Source: Desulfobacter hydrogenophilus | GTDB lineage: Bacteria > Desulfobacterota > Desulfobacteria > Desulfobacterales > Desulfobacteraceae | Assembly: GCF_004319545.1 (NCBI RefSeq) | Contig: NZ_CP036313.1 | Location: forward strand, 4,280,501 to 4,344,500 | Direction of reading: 5' to 3' | DNA length: 64,000 nucleotides | In this document: in pieces, positions 7,899-15,899 of the stretch | Layout of the letters: each line of letters begins with the position of its first letter | How positions within the stretch are numbered: position 1 is the stretch's first letter | Made by a program: the position numbers and the translations under genes | Notes under the pieces: model-generated | Seen by the model: only the letters and a program-made list of their open reading frames with translations | Database searches by the model: none | What the model was told of the DNA's origin: nothing

Positions 7899-9422
7899 TC
7901 AGTCTAAGTTATTAAAAAACATGGCATGGTTGGATGAAAAAAAAGCCGGGTTTTTCCTGAACCGGGACCCCACACCCAGCTGTTTTTTAAACTCTTTATC
8001 AATAAACGACTTTACATTACGGCGGGTCCAGCCCCAGGGGTGTTCAAAATTAAGATACAAGGAAAGGTCTCCATGGTAAAATTCATGGGTCACAAGACCT
8101 TTGGCATCTTCGCTGAACTTAGGCAAATTAAACACCGACAGATTCAGATAGTCAATATCTGATTTATGCGCCTTGATATAATCCAGGGTGCGGTGGGCTG
8201 CCGCCTCATCTTCATAATGGGTGCCGAAAAGCAAATATACAAAAGTAAGAATTCCTGCGGCTTTAAGATTGGCAAGGGTTGCTGACGCAAGTTCAAGATC
8301 CGTGCCCTTTCCCATTTCCTCCAGAACCTTCTGGTCGCCGGATTCAAGCCCGAGTTTAAGCATCTCACATCCGCTTTGCTTAAGGGCCCGGCAAAATTGG
8401 GGGTCAGCAAAATCCTTTTCAAACCGGACAAACCCGTACCACTTAAAAGTACACGTCTGCCTGGAAAGTGCGCGCAAAAACGCAGGCGTCACCGCATTGT
8501 CAATAAAATGCACAACCTCAGGATTGTGATTTTCGGCCATTAAGTCAAGATCCCCAAGCACTCGATCGGCCCGCTGGGTCGAATAGGGACGCGTTTCAGC
8601 TTTTTCAGGACAAAAACGGCATTTGCTCCAGTAACACCCGATGGATCCCCTGAAAGGCAAAATTTTTGCCGGGGCAATATAAGCATGGTTATCGGCAAAC
8701 CCGTAATCCGGCACATAGTGCTTTTTTTCAATGCCAGGCTTTCCAAGCAGCGCGAGCAAAGGAGATTCTCCCTCCCCCTTGACCAGATGATCAATCAGAC
8801 TTGAAAAAGGGTTATTAAAATCAGGACGGCTCATCCAGGAAGAGACCAATCCCCCGCCCATGACAAGTATTTTACCCGGAAAATTATCCCTGATCCATCC
8901 AGCCAGGGCAAAACTGACCAGGGCCTGGTTGAGATAGCAAAGGGAGATGCCGATCCAGGGGTGGTCCCAGGATTCTATTACAGGACGAAGTTTTTCTTCA
9001 AAATATGGAAAAAAAGGATTTTCCTGGTATAATGCGCCACTGTCAAGCAAGGCCGTTGAGTCCACCGAAGAGAGCTGGTTGTCCGAATAGTCACTTAAGC
9101 TGATTTTGAATCTTGATCGATCTACGGATACGGCCACCAGCCGATTCAGGTCATAGACCCGCTGGTGGTAGCGGTCAAAATTGGTGTACAGATCAGGATT
9201 ACCAAGGTCATTTAAAAGGGCTGCTCTGTTTTTCAGCGCCCGCCGGGTCCAGGAATCGGTTGCCTTGTCTTTGCCCACGGAGTTGATCAGCCATAAAAGG
9301 CCGTCAACATTGGCGTCAACACATTTGCAGTCGATACCGTTTTCTTTTAATGCAGATGACAAAAGTGCAATACCGGCTGGCGGTTCACAGGGTTTTGCCA
9401 CAGGGGGGAAAAGCAAAAGCAT
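7899..9422 (-). CDS. B12-binding-domain-type radical SAM protein
   Basis: 507 residues. The N-terminus (LLFPPVAKPCEPPAGIALL, then DCKCVDANVDGL) resembles the cobalamin-binding-like domain that precedes many radical SAM cores. The iron-sulfur motif lies in GSIGCYWSKCRFCP and has spacing C-x4-C-x2-C rather than the usual C-x3-C-x2-C. Downstream segments KLGLESGDQKVLEEMGKGTD and FVYLLFGTHYEDE are typical of the radical SAM TIM barrel. The substrate is unknown; relatives modify methyl groups, lipids or peptides. It is the first gene of a probable two-gene unit with cinA. Confidence 0.85.
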   Translation of the reverse strand: MLLLFPPVAKPCEPPAGIALLSSALKENGIDCKCVDANVDGLLWLINSVGKDKATDSWTRRALKNRAALLNDLGNPDLYTNFDRYHQRVYDLNRLVAVSVDRSRFKISLSDYSDNQLSSVDSTALLDSGALYQENPFFPYFEEKLRPVIESWDHPWIGISLCYLNQALVSFALAGWIRDNFPGKILVMGGGLVSSWMSRPDFNNPFSSLIDHLVKGEGESPLLALLGKPGIEKKHYVPDYGFADNHAYIAPAKILPFRGSIGCYWSKCRFCPEKAETRPYSTQRADRVLGDLDLMAENHNPEVVHFIDNAVTPAFLRALSRQTCTFKWYGFVRFEKDFADPQFCRALKQSGCEMLKLGLESGDQKVLEEMGKGTDLELASATLANLKAAGILTFVYLLFGTHYEDEAAAHRTLDYIKAHKSDIDYLNLSVFNLPKFSEDAKGLVTHEFYHGDLSLYLNFEHPWGWTRRNVKSFIDKEFKKQLGVGSRFRKNPAFFSSNHAMFFNNLD

Positions 9423-9625
9423 TTAAATCAGTCCCGAGCCAATATCATAAAGTTAAGATGCCTCCAAATGAAAATCATGCAGGACATAAAGGAGATGAAG
9501 ATTGATTTTGGGTATATCATCTTCATGCGCTTCATGTTCTTCGTGGTGAAAAAACAGTCAATATATAGATGCCGAAGCTCAATAGTACCAGCTTTTTTTC
9601 ATCTTTGTCCGGTCTTTTGATTTTT

Positions 9626-9643
9626 GTTTCTACAAATAGAAAC
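9626..9643. promoter_or_regulatory. Inverted repeat just upstream of the trp promoter
   Basis: GTTTCTA (9626-9632) and TAGAAAC (9637-9643) form a perfect 7-bp dyad with a 4-nt centre, followed by GTTTTTT and then the -35 box at 9652. It could be an operator or a weak terminator; there is no plus-strand gene upstream for it to terminate. Confidence 0.4.
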
Positions 9644-9651
9644 GTTTTTTA

Positions 9652-9680
9652 TTGACACCATCATGAAAACCATTTAATTT
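9652..9680 (+). promoter_or_regulatory. Promoter of the trp operon
   Basis: Consensus TTGACA (9652-9657), 17-bp spacer, TAATTT (9675-9680). Transcription from about 9687 would place the trpL start roughly 26 nt into the message. Confidence 0.75.
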
Positions 9681-9712
9681 GGCCTTAAAAAAACATACAG
9701 AAAAGGGAACGT

Positions 9713-9811
9713 ATGAAAACGTTTGCAACCAACCAGAAACAAACTTTATGGCGCTGGCATTTCTGGCCAATATGGCAATGGCTGTTGCACCGGTTTTCAA
9801 AGATGCTTTAG
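9713..9811 (+). CDS. trpL: trp operon leader peptide
   Basis: A 32-residue frame starting at ATG 9713 after AAAAGGGA and ending at TAG 9811. Its middle reads LWRWHFWPIWQW, five Trp codons within eleven positions, which would not be expected by chance. It lies between a consensus promoter and a terminator/antiterminator pair upstream of trpE. Ribosomes stalling on these codons when charged tRNA-Trp is scarce would change leader folding and allow read-through, as in classical transcription attenuation. Synthesis itself, not the peptide product, is expected to be the signal. Confidence 0.93.
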   Translation: MKTFATNQKQTLWRWHFWPIWQWLLHRFSKML

Positions 9812-9857
9812 ATTCTTGTGACATATCGCTGCAGCAGCTTTTACTTAAATTCATGGC

Positions 9858-9903
9858 TGTTGCGAGCCCAGGGCTGACAACATCCATGTCAGCCTTTTTT
9901 ATT
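9858..9903 (+). promoter_or_regulatory. trp attenuator: antiterminator and terminator hairpins
   Basis: The terminator is GGCTGACA (9872-9879) paired with TGTCAGCC (9887-9894), 7-nt loop, then TTTTTT. The competing antiterminator pairs TGTTG (9858-9862) with CAACA (9878-9882) and AGCCC (9865-9869) with GGGCT (9871-9875). The two structures share 9872-9882 and cannot coexist. An upstream GCAGCAGC block (9833-9840) can pair with either of two copies of GCTGTTGC, one overlapping the last Trp codon region of trpL and one in the antiterminator, which would let ribosome position choose between the folds. Confidence 0.9.
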
Positions 9904-9906
9904 TTA

Positions 9907-9960
9907 AACAGCCATGGGCTGATATAGACTATCAAGACCCATACTCAACTCACAACAAAA
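9907..9960 (+). repeat. Dispersed CATGGGCTGA repeat, copy 1
   Basis: Begins AACAGCCATGGGCTGATA and ends ACTCAACTCACAACAAAA. It is the most diverged of four plus-strand copies in the window (others at 39966, 43717 and 56924). It sits between the trp attenuator and trpE and is therefore transcribed in the trp leader when read-through occurs. Confidence 0.85.
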
Positions 9961-10011
9961 GTTGAAAGATCTGTGCAGGTTACACAGACTTTCTCATAAA
10001 AGGATTTTTTA

Positions 10012-11499
10012 ATGATATTAGACAGACTGCCGGACAAAGACCAATTTATCAAACTTGCCCAATCCGCAAATGTCATACCTGTGGCCACAAGGGTGCTTGC
10101 AGACAGTGATACACCCGTATCCATTCTGCAAAAATGCTATGAAAAGGACAAGGCGTGCTTTCTTTTAGAAAGTGTGGAGGGTGGCGAGCGCTGGGGCCGA
10201 TACAGTTTTCTTGGGGTTGCCGCCTTTGGGCATATCAAAATTTTTAAAACCCATGTCCTTGTGGAAACCCGTCACGACACAAAAAAAATTGATCATGACA
10301 ACGATCCTTTAAGCGTGATGCGGGACGTTATCAAAAAATTCACCCCTGCTGATATCCCGGATTTACCGCGGTTCTGGAGCGGGATCACCGGCTACTTTAC
10401 CTATGAGATGGTTTCTTTTTTTGAAAATATTGACGTTTCCCTGCCCGAGGGCACCCCATACGGCCATTTTATCATTCCCGAGCAGATGATCATCTTTGAC
10501 AACATCAAACAGACACTGACCTGCCTGAACATCTGTTACCTGTCCAAGACTGACGATCCGGCCACGGTCTATGATAATGCCAGAAATGACGTTGATATGC
10601 TTGTAAAAAATTTAGGAAAACCGTTTGTTCCCGGGCCCGCTCTCCCTGTTGCCGATACACAGCTTGTACCTGAAACATCGGCCGAAGAATACATGGAAGG
10701 GGTTAAAATCATCAAGGAACATATTGTGGAGGGAGATATTTTCCAGGCTGTATACTCCCAGCCCTTTTCATGCACAACAACGGTTGATCCCGTAATGATC
10801 TACAGGGCCCAGCGTTACATCAATCCGTCGCCTTATATGTTTTTCATGAATTTCACGGACCGGGTCATTGCAGGCTCTTCCCCTGAAACCATGGTGCGCC
10901 TTGAAAACCGGGTGGCAACCCTTCGGCCCATTGCCGGAACCCGGCCCCGGGGCAAAAGCGAACAAACGGACCGGACCCTGGCCGATGATTTGCTTAATGA
11001 TGAAAAGGAAAAGGCAGAGCATGTCATGCTCATTGACCTTGGCCGAAATGATCTTGGTCGGGTGGCCCAGGCCGGAACGGTCCAGGTGACGGACACCATG
11101 GTCATTGAACGCTATTCCCATGTCATGCACCTGGTTTCCAATATCACCTGTGACCTGAAAGATGAGTGCGACGCCTTTGATCTTTTCAAGGCCACTTTTC
11201 CGGCAGGCACCTTGTCCGGTGCGCCTAAAATTCGGGCCATGGAGATCATTGGAAAGCTTGAGAACCGTCAACGAGGTGTCTATGGTGGGGCTGCCGGGTA
11301 TATCTCCTTTACCGGCAACATGGATTTTGCCATCACCATCCGCACCGCTGTCATGGAAAACGACACATTAACCGTCCAGGCAGGGGCAGGCATTGTCTAC
11401 GATTCAGATCCTGAAACCGAATTGAAAGAATGCATCAACAAGGCAAAAAGTGTTGAAATGGCATTAAAACTTGCTCTGTCACAAAGCCCAAAAGGATAG
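10012..11499 (+). CDS. trpE: Anthranilate synthase component I
   Basis: 495 residues. It forms anthranilate from chorismate using ammonia delivered by TrpG, the first committed step to tryptophan. The N-terminal regulatory domain includes LLESVEGGERWGRYSFLG, whose LLES segment belongs to the tryptophan feedback site. The C-terminal chorismate-binding domain has AGSSPETMVRLENR, PIAGTRPRG, DLGRNDLGRV, GTLSGAPKIRAMEI and the final QAGAGIVYDSDPE. All catalytic blocks look intact. First structural gene of trpEGDCF; trpG follows after 6 nt. Regulated by the attenuator upstream. Confidence 0.97.
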   Translation: MILDRLPDKDQFIKLAQSANVIPVATRVLADSDTPVSILQKCYEKDKACFLLESVEGGERWGRYSFLGVAAFGHIKIFKTHVLVETRHDTKKIDHDNDPLSVMRDVIKKFTPADIPDLPRFWSGITGYFTYEMVSFFENIDVSLPEGTPYGHFIIPEQMIIFDNIKQTLTCLNICYLSKTDDPATVYDNARNDVDMLVKNLGKPFVPGPALPVADTQLVPETSAEEYMEGVKIIKEHIVEGDIFQAVYSQPFSCTTTVDPVMIYRAQRYINPSPYMFFMNFTDRVIAGSSPETMVRLENRVATLRPIAGTRPRGKSEQTDRTLADDLLNDEKEKAEHVMLIDLGRNDLGRVAQAGTVQVTDTMVIERYSHVMHLVSNITCDLKDECDAFDLFKATFPAGTLSGAPKIRAMEIIGKLENRQRGVYGGAAGYISFTGNMDFAITIRTAVMENDTLTVQAGAGIVYDSDPETELKECINKAKSVEMALKLALSQSPKG

Positions 11500-11505
11500 T
11501 AAGAT

Positions 11506-12075
11506 ATGAAAACCGCCATAATAGACAACTACGATTCCTTTACCTTTAACCTGGTGCACTATGTACTGCACACAGGCGCCCAGGCAGAGGTTTTCAGAAA
11601 TGATAAGATCAGTGTGGAAGAACTTGAGAAATTAGGGTTTGACGCCATTATCCTGTCACCAGGGCCAGGCAGGCCTGAAGATGCGGGCATCTGCCTTGAA
11701 CTGGTACAAAAGCTGTCAGGAAAAATTCCCATTCTTGGTGTGTGTTTAGGTCACCAGACCATTGCCCAGAGTTTTGGCGGCACCATTATCCATGCCAAGA
11801 CCATTATGCATGGCAAAACTTCCGTGGTGGAAGCAAACGGCAAACACATTTTTTCAGGCATCAATAAGCCCTTTAATGTGATGCGTTACCACTCCCTGGC
11901 GGTTCAGGAATCAGACCTGCCCGACTGTCTGGAAGTGACGGCCAGAACCCTGGACGGAGAAATTATGGGTATAAAACACAAAACGCACCCCACCCAGGGG
12001 GTTCAGTTCCATCCGGAATCTTTCATGACCACCGTGGGAAAACGGTTGATCAGAAATTTTATCAAAGGAGCATGA
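11506..12075 (+). CDS. trpG: Anthranilate synthase component II (glutamine amidotransferase)
   Basis: 189 residues, class I glutamine amidotransferase that supplies ammonia to TrpE. The oxyanion and nucleophile elbow ILGVCLGHQ contains C80, and the His-Glu pair is in VQFHPES. The N-terminal signature IIDNYDSFTFNLVHY is typical of TrpG/PabA, so the subunit might also serve PabB. The stop is 1 nt from the trpD start. Confidence 0.96.
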   Translation: MKTAIIDNYDSFTFNLVHYVLHTGAQAEVFRNDKISVEELEKLGFDAIILSPGPGRPEDAGICLELVQKLSGKIPILGVCLGHQTIAQSFGGTIIHAKTIMHGKTSVVEANGKHIFSGINKPFNVMRYHSLAVQESDLPDCLEVTARTLDGEIMGIKHKTHPTQGVQFHPESFMTTVGKRLIRNFIKGA

Positions 12076-12076
12076 T

Positions 12077-13096
12077 ATGGATTTTACAGATTACCTAAAT
12101 ACCATAGTAAACAGACAGAATCTTAGCCAGGACCAGATGGCAGACATGCTGAACACTATTTTTTCAGGACAGGCCACCGAAGCTCAGGTCGGGGCATTCA
12201 TGGCCGCCCTTGCCACAAAGGGAGAGACATTTGAGGAACTGGCAGGTGCGGCCCGGGCCATGCGGACCAAGGCGGTACGTGTTCAGACCCTTGCCAAAAA
12301 GGTCATTGACACCTGCGGCACAGGTGGTGACGCCTCGGGGTCATTTAATATTTCCACCACAACGGCCTTTGTCATTGCCGGAGCCGGCGTAACCGTGGCA
12401 AAACACGGCAACCGGTCTGTCACCAGTAAATGCGGGTCCGCGGATGTACTTGAAGAACTTGGGATCAATTTAAGTGTGGACCCTGAAATTGTGGAAGAGG
12501 CCATCAACGAAATCGGCATTGGTTTCATGTTTGCCCCCCTGTACCACGGCTCCATGAAGTACGCCATGAAAGCCCGCACTGAATGTAAAATCAGAAGTAT
12601 TTTCAACATGCTGGGTCCATTAACCAACCCGGCCGCCGCTTCATGTCAAATCCTTGGGGTATATGCACCGGAATTGACGGAAATGTTTGGAAAGGCATTG
12701 AATCTGCTGGGTGTGGAAAAAGCCTTTGTGGTCCACGGGCATGACGGCATGGATGAGATGACCACCACAGATCTGACCCGGGTGACGGAACTTAATGACG
12801 GCATGATTAAAACCTATGATGTGGACCCCTTGACCTATTTTGACGAATACGCCGACCCCAAGGATCTTTTGGGTGGGGATGCAAAACATAATGCCGCTAT
12901 TACCCGGGCTATTTTATCCGGGGGAAGTGGTCCGAAACAGGATATTGTCCTGCTCAATGCAGGCGCAGGACTTGTGGCCGCAGATGCCGCCCCCAACATT
13001 GAAAAGGGTATTGAGATGGCTTTAAAATCCATTGAAACAGGGGCGGCCATGGAAAAACTTGAGTTACTGGCAGATTATACCAGGGAAAACGCTTAA
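12077..13096 (+). CDS. trpD: Anthranilate phosphoribosyltransferase
   Basis: 339 residues. It transfers the phosphoribosyl group of PRPP to anthranilate. The PRPP-binding glycine-rich block DTCGTGGDASGSFNIST (about residues 77-93) is intact, followed by KHGNRSVTSKCGSADVLEELG and the substrate-site segment RSIFNMLGPLTNP. The GTGGD and NPA motifs are conserved. Stand-alone, not fused to TrpG. Third gene of the operon, starting at the ATG overlapping AAAGGAGC near the trpG end. Confidence 0.97.
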   Translation: MDFTDYLNTIVNRQNLSQDQMADMLNTIFSGQATEAQVGAFMAALATKGETFEELAGAARAMRTKAVRVQTLAKKVIDTCGTGGDASGSFNISTTTAFVIAGAGVTVAKHGNRSVTSKCGSADVLEELGINLSVDPEIVEEAINEIGIGFMFAPLYHGSMKYAMKARTECKIRSIFNMLGPLTNPAAASCQILGVYAPELTEMFGKALNLLGVEKAFVVHGHDGMDEMTTTDLTRVTELNDGMIKTYDVDPLTYFDEYADPKDLLGGDAKHNAAITRAILSGGSGPKQDIVLLNAGAGLVAADAAPNIEKGIEMALKSIETGAAMEKLELLADYTRENA

Positions 13097-13112
13097 ACCG
13101 AAAGGCAGATAA

Positions 13113-13916
13113 ATGCAAGGATTTCTCAACGCTGTTGTTGATGTTAAAAATGAAGAAATAAACCGGGCCAAAAGCAAAGTGCCCTTAACTGCCATTCGCC
13201 ATGATGCCGAACAGACACCGGCGTCTGCCTCTTTTGCAGATGCCATGGCAGATTCAACCCATAAAGCAGTCGGTATCATAGCCGAGGTCAAAAAAGCATC
13301 ACCTTCCAAGGGGGACATAAAAACCGATATTGACGTGGCCGCCTATGCCAAGACCTATACCCAGGGCGGGGCAAGGGCCATCTCGGTGCTTACGGAATCA
13401 AAGTACTTTAAAGGCACCTTGTCCGACCTTGAACTTGTGTGTCAAAACACAAATCTGCCCGTACTTCGAAAGGATTTTATCTTTTCCGAATACCAAATCT
13501 ATGAAGCTAAAAAGGCAGGGGCATCTGCGGTGCTTTTGATCACCACCCTGCTCGACCCGGCCCAGCAGGCAGAGCTGACCTTTCTTACCCGGGAACTTGG
13601 CATGGAGCCGCTGGTGGAGATCAATTCAGAGTTTGAATTTGAACAGGCATATAAAGCACAAGCCCGGGTGGTTGGCATTAACAACAGAAATCTTGCTACC
13701 CTTGAGGTGGACACAAGTGTGGCAAAACGTGTGGCAAAGATTTTTCCCGATGAAATCATCCCCGTGGAGGCCTCGGGCATTTCCGGGCGTCCCGGCATTG
13801 AAGCCGGCATTGAAAATCGTATTTTCAATTTCCTTGTAGGAGAAAGCATTGTGCGCTCAAAAGATCCAGCCAAGTTTATCAAAACCCTTATCGGCATCAA
13901 AGCGGAGGACGACTAA
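13113..13916 (+). CDS. trpC: Indole-3-glycerol-phosphate synthase
   Basis: 267 residues, a TIM-barrel enzyme that closes the indole ring by decarboxylative cyclisation. Catalytic and phosphate-binding blocks are visible: EVKKASPSKG near the N-terminus (Glu and Lys), VLRKDFIFSEYQI (catalytic Lys), LLITTLL, VGINNRNLATLEVD (Asn and Arg), and VEASGISGRPGI (Glu and Ser). Stand-alone rather than fused to TrpF, which follows 5 nt later. Confidence 0.97.
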   Translation: MQGFLNAVVDVKNEEINRAKSKVPLTAIRHDAEQTPASASFADAMADSTHKAVGIIAEVKKASPSKGDIKTDIDVAAYAKTYTQGGARAISVLTESKYFKGTLSDLELVCQNTNLPVLRKDFIFSEYQIYEAKKAGASAVLLITTLLDPAQQAELTFLTRELGMEPLVEINSEFEFEQAYKAQARVVGINNRNLATLEVDTSVAKRVAKIFPDEIIPVEASGISGRPGIEAGIENRIFNFLVGESIVRSKDPAKFIKTLIGIKAEDD

Positions 13917-13921
13917 CAGCC

Positions 13922-14608
13922 ATGGCTCAGTTTCCTGCATCAAAATGGCAAATCCCCCCCGGCCAAAGGCACAACGTGCTGGTAAAGATATGCGGCTTGA
14001 CCCTTGTGGATAATGCCCTTGACTGCGTGAACGCCGGCGCGGATATCATCGGACTTGTCTTTTTTGAAAAAAGCCCCCGGCATGTAAGCACCGCCCAAGC
14101 CCGGGAAATTACCCGGGCCCTTCCCAAAGACGTGCCGGCCTGCGGGGTGTTTGTCAACGAAACCTTTGACACGATTATGCAGACCGTTTCAGCCTGTGGG
14201 CTTGAAATCATACAGCTGCACGGCGCAGAATCGCCTGAGCTTGCCGAACGTTTATCAGCCCAAAACCTTGTGGTGACCAAAGCCTTTTTTGCAGCAAGAC
14301 CTCCGGAGCTTTGTGACACACAAAAATACAAATCCGCAGATTTTTGTCTGGCCGAGTACGGCAAAGGAATCCTTCCCGGGGGAAATGCAGAAACCTGGGA
14401 TTACGACCAGGCCCTTGAAATGGCAAAGAAAGTGCGGCTGATGCTGGCAGGCGGACTTAACCCGGAAAATGTAGCGGATGCGGTGTCAAGAATACGTCCC
14501 CATGCCGTAGATGTATCTTCGGGTGTGGAAAAAACAAAGGGAATTAAGGACATTGCAAAGGTCACAGCCTTTATCAGGGCTGCAAAATCTGTTTATTTGC
14601 AGCCCTGA
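13922..14608 (+). CDS. trpF: Phosphoribosylanthranilate isomerase
   Basis: 228 residues, TIM-barrel isomerase for the Amadori rearrangement of N-phosphoribosylanthranilate. The general base Cys is in LVKICGLT, the general acid Asp in the segment around AVDVSSGVE, and the phosphate loop is LMLAGGLNPENV. The N-terminal 20 residues before VLVKICG are a short extension. It is the last gene of the operon on this strand; trpB and trpA are absent here and must lie elsewhere. Confidence 0.95.
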   Translation: MAQFPASKWQIPPGQRHNVLVKICGLTLVDNALDCVNAGADIIGLVFFEKSPRHVSTAQAREITRALPKDVPACGVFVNETFDTIMQTVSACGLEIIQLHGAESPELAERLSAQNLVVTKAFFAARPPELCDTQKYKSADFCLAEYGKGILPGGNAETWDYDQALEMAKKVRLMLAGGLNPENVADAVSRIRPHAVDVSSGVEKTKGIKDIAKVTAFIRAAKSVYLQP

Positions 14609-14619
14609 TACGCCAATTT

Positions 14620-15330
14620 TTACTTAACCAGCAAATTACTCCCGGGATATATCTTATCATTAGGGGTCAAATTATTGAGTTGGCGTATTGCCGCCACACT
14701 GGTTTTATATTTCTGGGAAATCGACCACAGGGTTTCATCCTTTTGAACCGTATGAAACTGGTTGGTCTTCTTTGGTGTATTAGCTTTTGGTTTCTCTGTT
14801 TTTTTCTTTGCCACCTGAACTTTTTTCTTGGGCGTGGTTACCGACGCAGGTTTCTTCACTGTAGGCTTGGGTTTGACAACAGTTTTTTGAGGAGGCGTCG
14901 AGGCAACAACAGCCAATTTGCTTAATCGGCCTTCAAGTTTGGCCACACGCTCAATCAGGGTATCAAGCTTTAGGTTTACGGCCGTTTCAATTCGTGTTAT
15001 CCGTTCATCAAAATCGGACACGAACCGTGATGCCGCTTGGTTCTCATTCCGATCCGAAGAGGATGCTATTTTTGCCAAAGAGATCTCAAGGGCAGAGACG
15101 CGTTCCTCAAAACCCGGGGCGACCTGATCGTCCCCTTTAGTCGAAACAGATTTCTGTTCACCGCTCTCTTGTGTAGATGACCCGCTGAAAAAAAAGAAAA
15201 AAACCAGGGCTGTGACCGCCATTGCAGCGATAAGAATCATGGTAAATTCATTTTTTTTCAGTAATGAGGTGCCCTGCTCAATGGCGGACACCCCGGGTTC
15301 ATTTTTTTTCTGGCTTGTCTCTTTGTTCAT
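14620..15330 (-). CDS. Membrane-anchored LysM-domain protein
   Basis: About 236 residues if it starts at the ATG at 15330, 7 nt after GGGAG; the frame is open to 15375. It has a short cytoplasmic N-terminus, one transmembrane helix (MILIAAMAVTALVFFFFF), a helical stretch with coiled-coil character (ALEISLAKIAS through VAKLEGRLSKLA), a Lys/Pro/Thr-rich linker, and a C-terminal LysM domain (FHTVQKDETLWSISQKY to the end) that should bind peptidoglycan. No hydrolase domain is present. A periplasmic cell-wall tether or scaffold is likely. Converges with trpF, ends 11 nt apart. Confidence 0.82.
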   Translation of the reverse strand: MNKETSQKKNEPGVSAIEQGTSLLKKNEFTMILIAAMAVTALVFFFFFSGSSTQESGEQKSVSTKGDDQVAPGFEERVSALEISLAKIASSSDRNENQAASRFVSDFDERITRIETAVNLKLDTLIERVAKLEGRLSKLAVVASTPPQKTVVKPKPTVKKPASVTTPKKKVQVAKKKTEKPKANTPKKTNQFHTVQKDETLWSISQKYKTSVAAIRQLNNLTPNDKIYPGSNLLVK

Positions 15331-15409
15331 TTGTTGGCTCCCGGAAGAAGATGTCTTAATGCCTCTTAATAGCATTTCAGTCTGTTATTTCAAGCCCAAA
15401 CAATAATTT

Positions 15410-15886
15410 TTAGTACGCTTGTATAATTTCATCGAAGTCAGTGTACAGCGATTTTTTTTGGTAATTGCCTGTCAAGTACACCTTATCAACCGGCCTTGCA
15501 TACTTGATATAAAAATTGAAATCCTGGAGCCTGGCGTAAAATTGTAAAAACACCGCCTGATCGGTTTCCAAATTGATCCGGCATTGATCAAGCAGTTGAA
15601 AGGCACTTGAGGCATGATGAACCATGAGATAAAAGCAGGCCGCTGACAAATATTTGCAGTTTATCTGCCTGTATAATTCCGGATAAAACTTGGAAACATA
15701 GAGGCTACCTGAAAAAACTTCATGGGAAACAATCAGTGTTTTTGAAATCTGTTTTCCGGTATGCCTGTCGCAAAGAAAATATTCCATACAGGTGTCGTCC
15801 CGGGCAAAGGTGAGTAAAAAACGATTGTACAATCTTGGAATCTGCTGATTTAAAAAATTATTTTCCCCGAATTTTGCTGTGATCAT
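15410..15886 (-). CDS. Hypothetical protein
   Basis: About 158 residues from the ATG at 15886, which has AGGAC upstream and avoids overlapping the preceding gene; the frame is open to 15958. It is rich in aromatic residues (FLNQQIPRLYNRFLLTFARD, then FYLMVHHASSAFQLL), with no signal peptide or membrane helix and no family I recognise. It is 13 nt downstream of the YkgJ-like gene and probably co-transcribed, so it may act with it. Confidence 0.65.
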   Translation of the reverse strand: MITAKFGENNFLNQQIPRLYNRFLLTFARDDTCMEYFLCDRHTGKQISKTLIVSHEVFSGSLYVSKFYPELYRQINCKYLSAACFYLMVHHASSAFQLLDQCRINLETDQAVFLQFYARLQDFNFYIKYARPVDKVYLTGNYQKKSLYTDFDEIIQAY

Positions 15887-15899
15887 TTTCAACGTCCTG

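Noticed and set aside
9679..9927. 82-codon frame in the trp leader
   Set aside because: It runs through the terminator and overlaps trpL in another frame; the short Trp-rich frame explains the region better.
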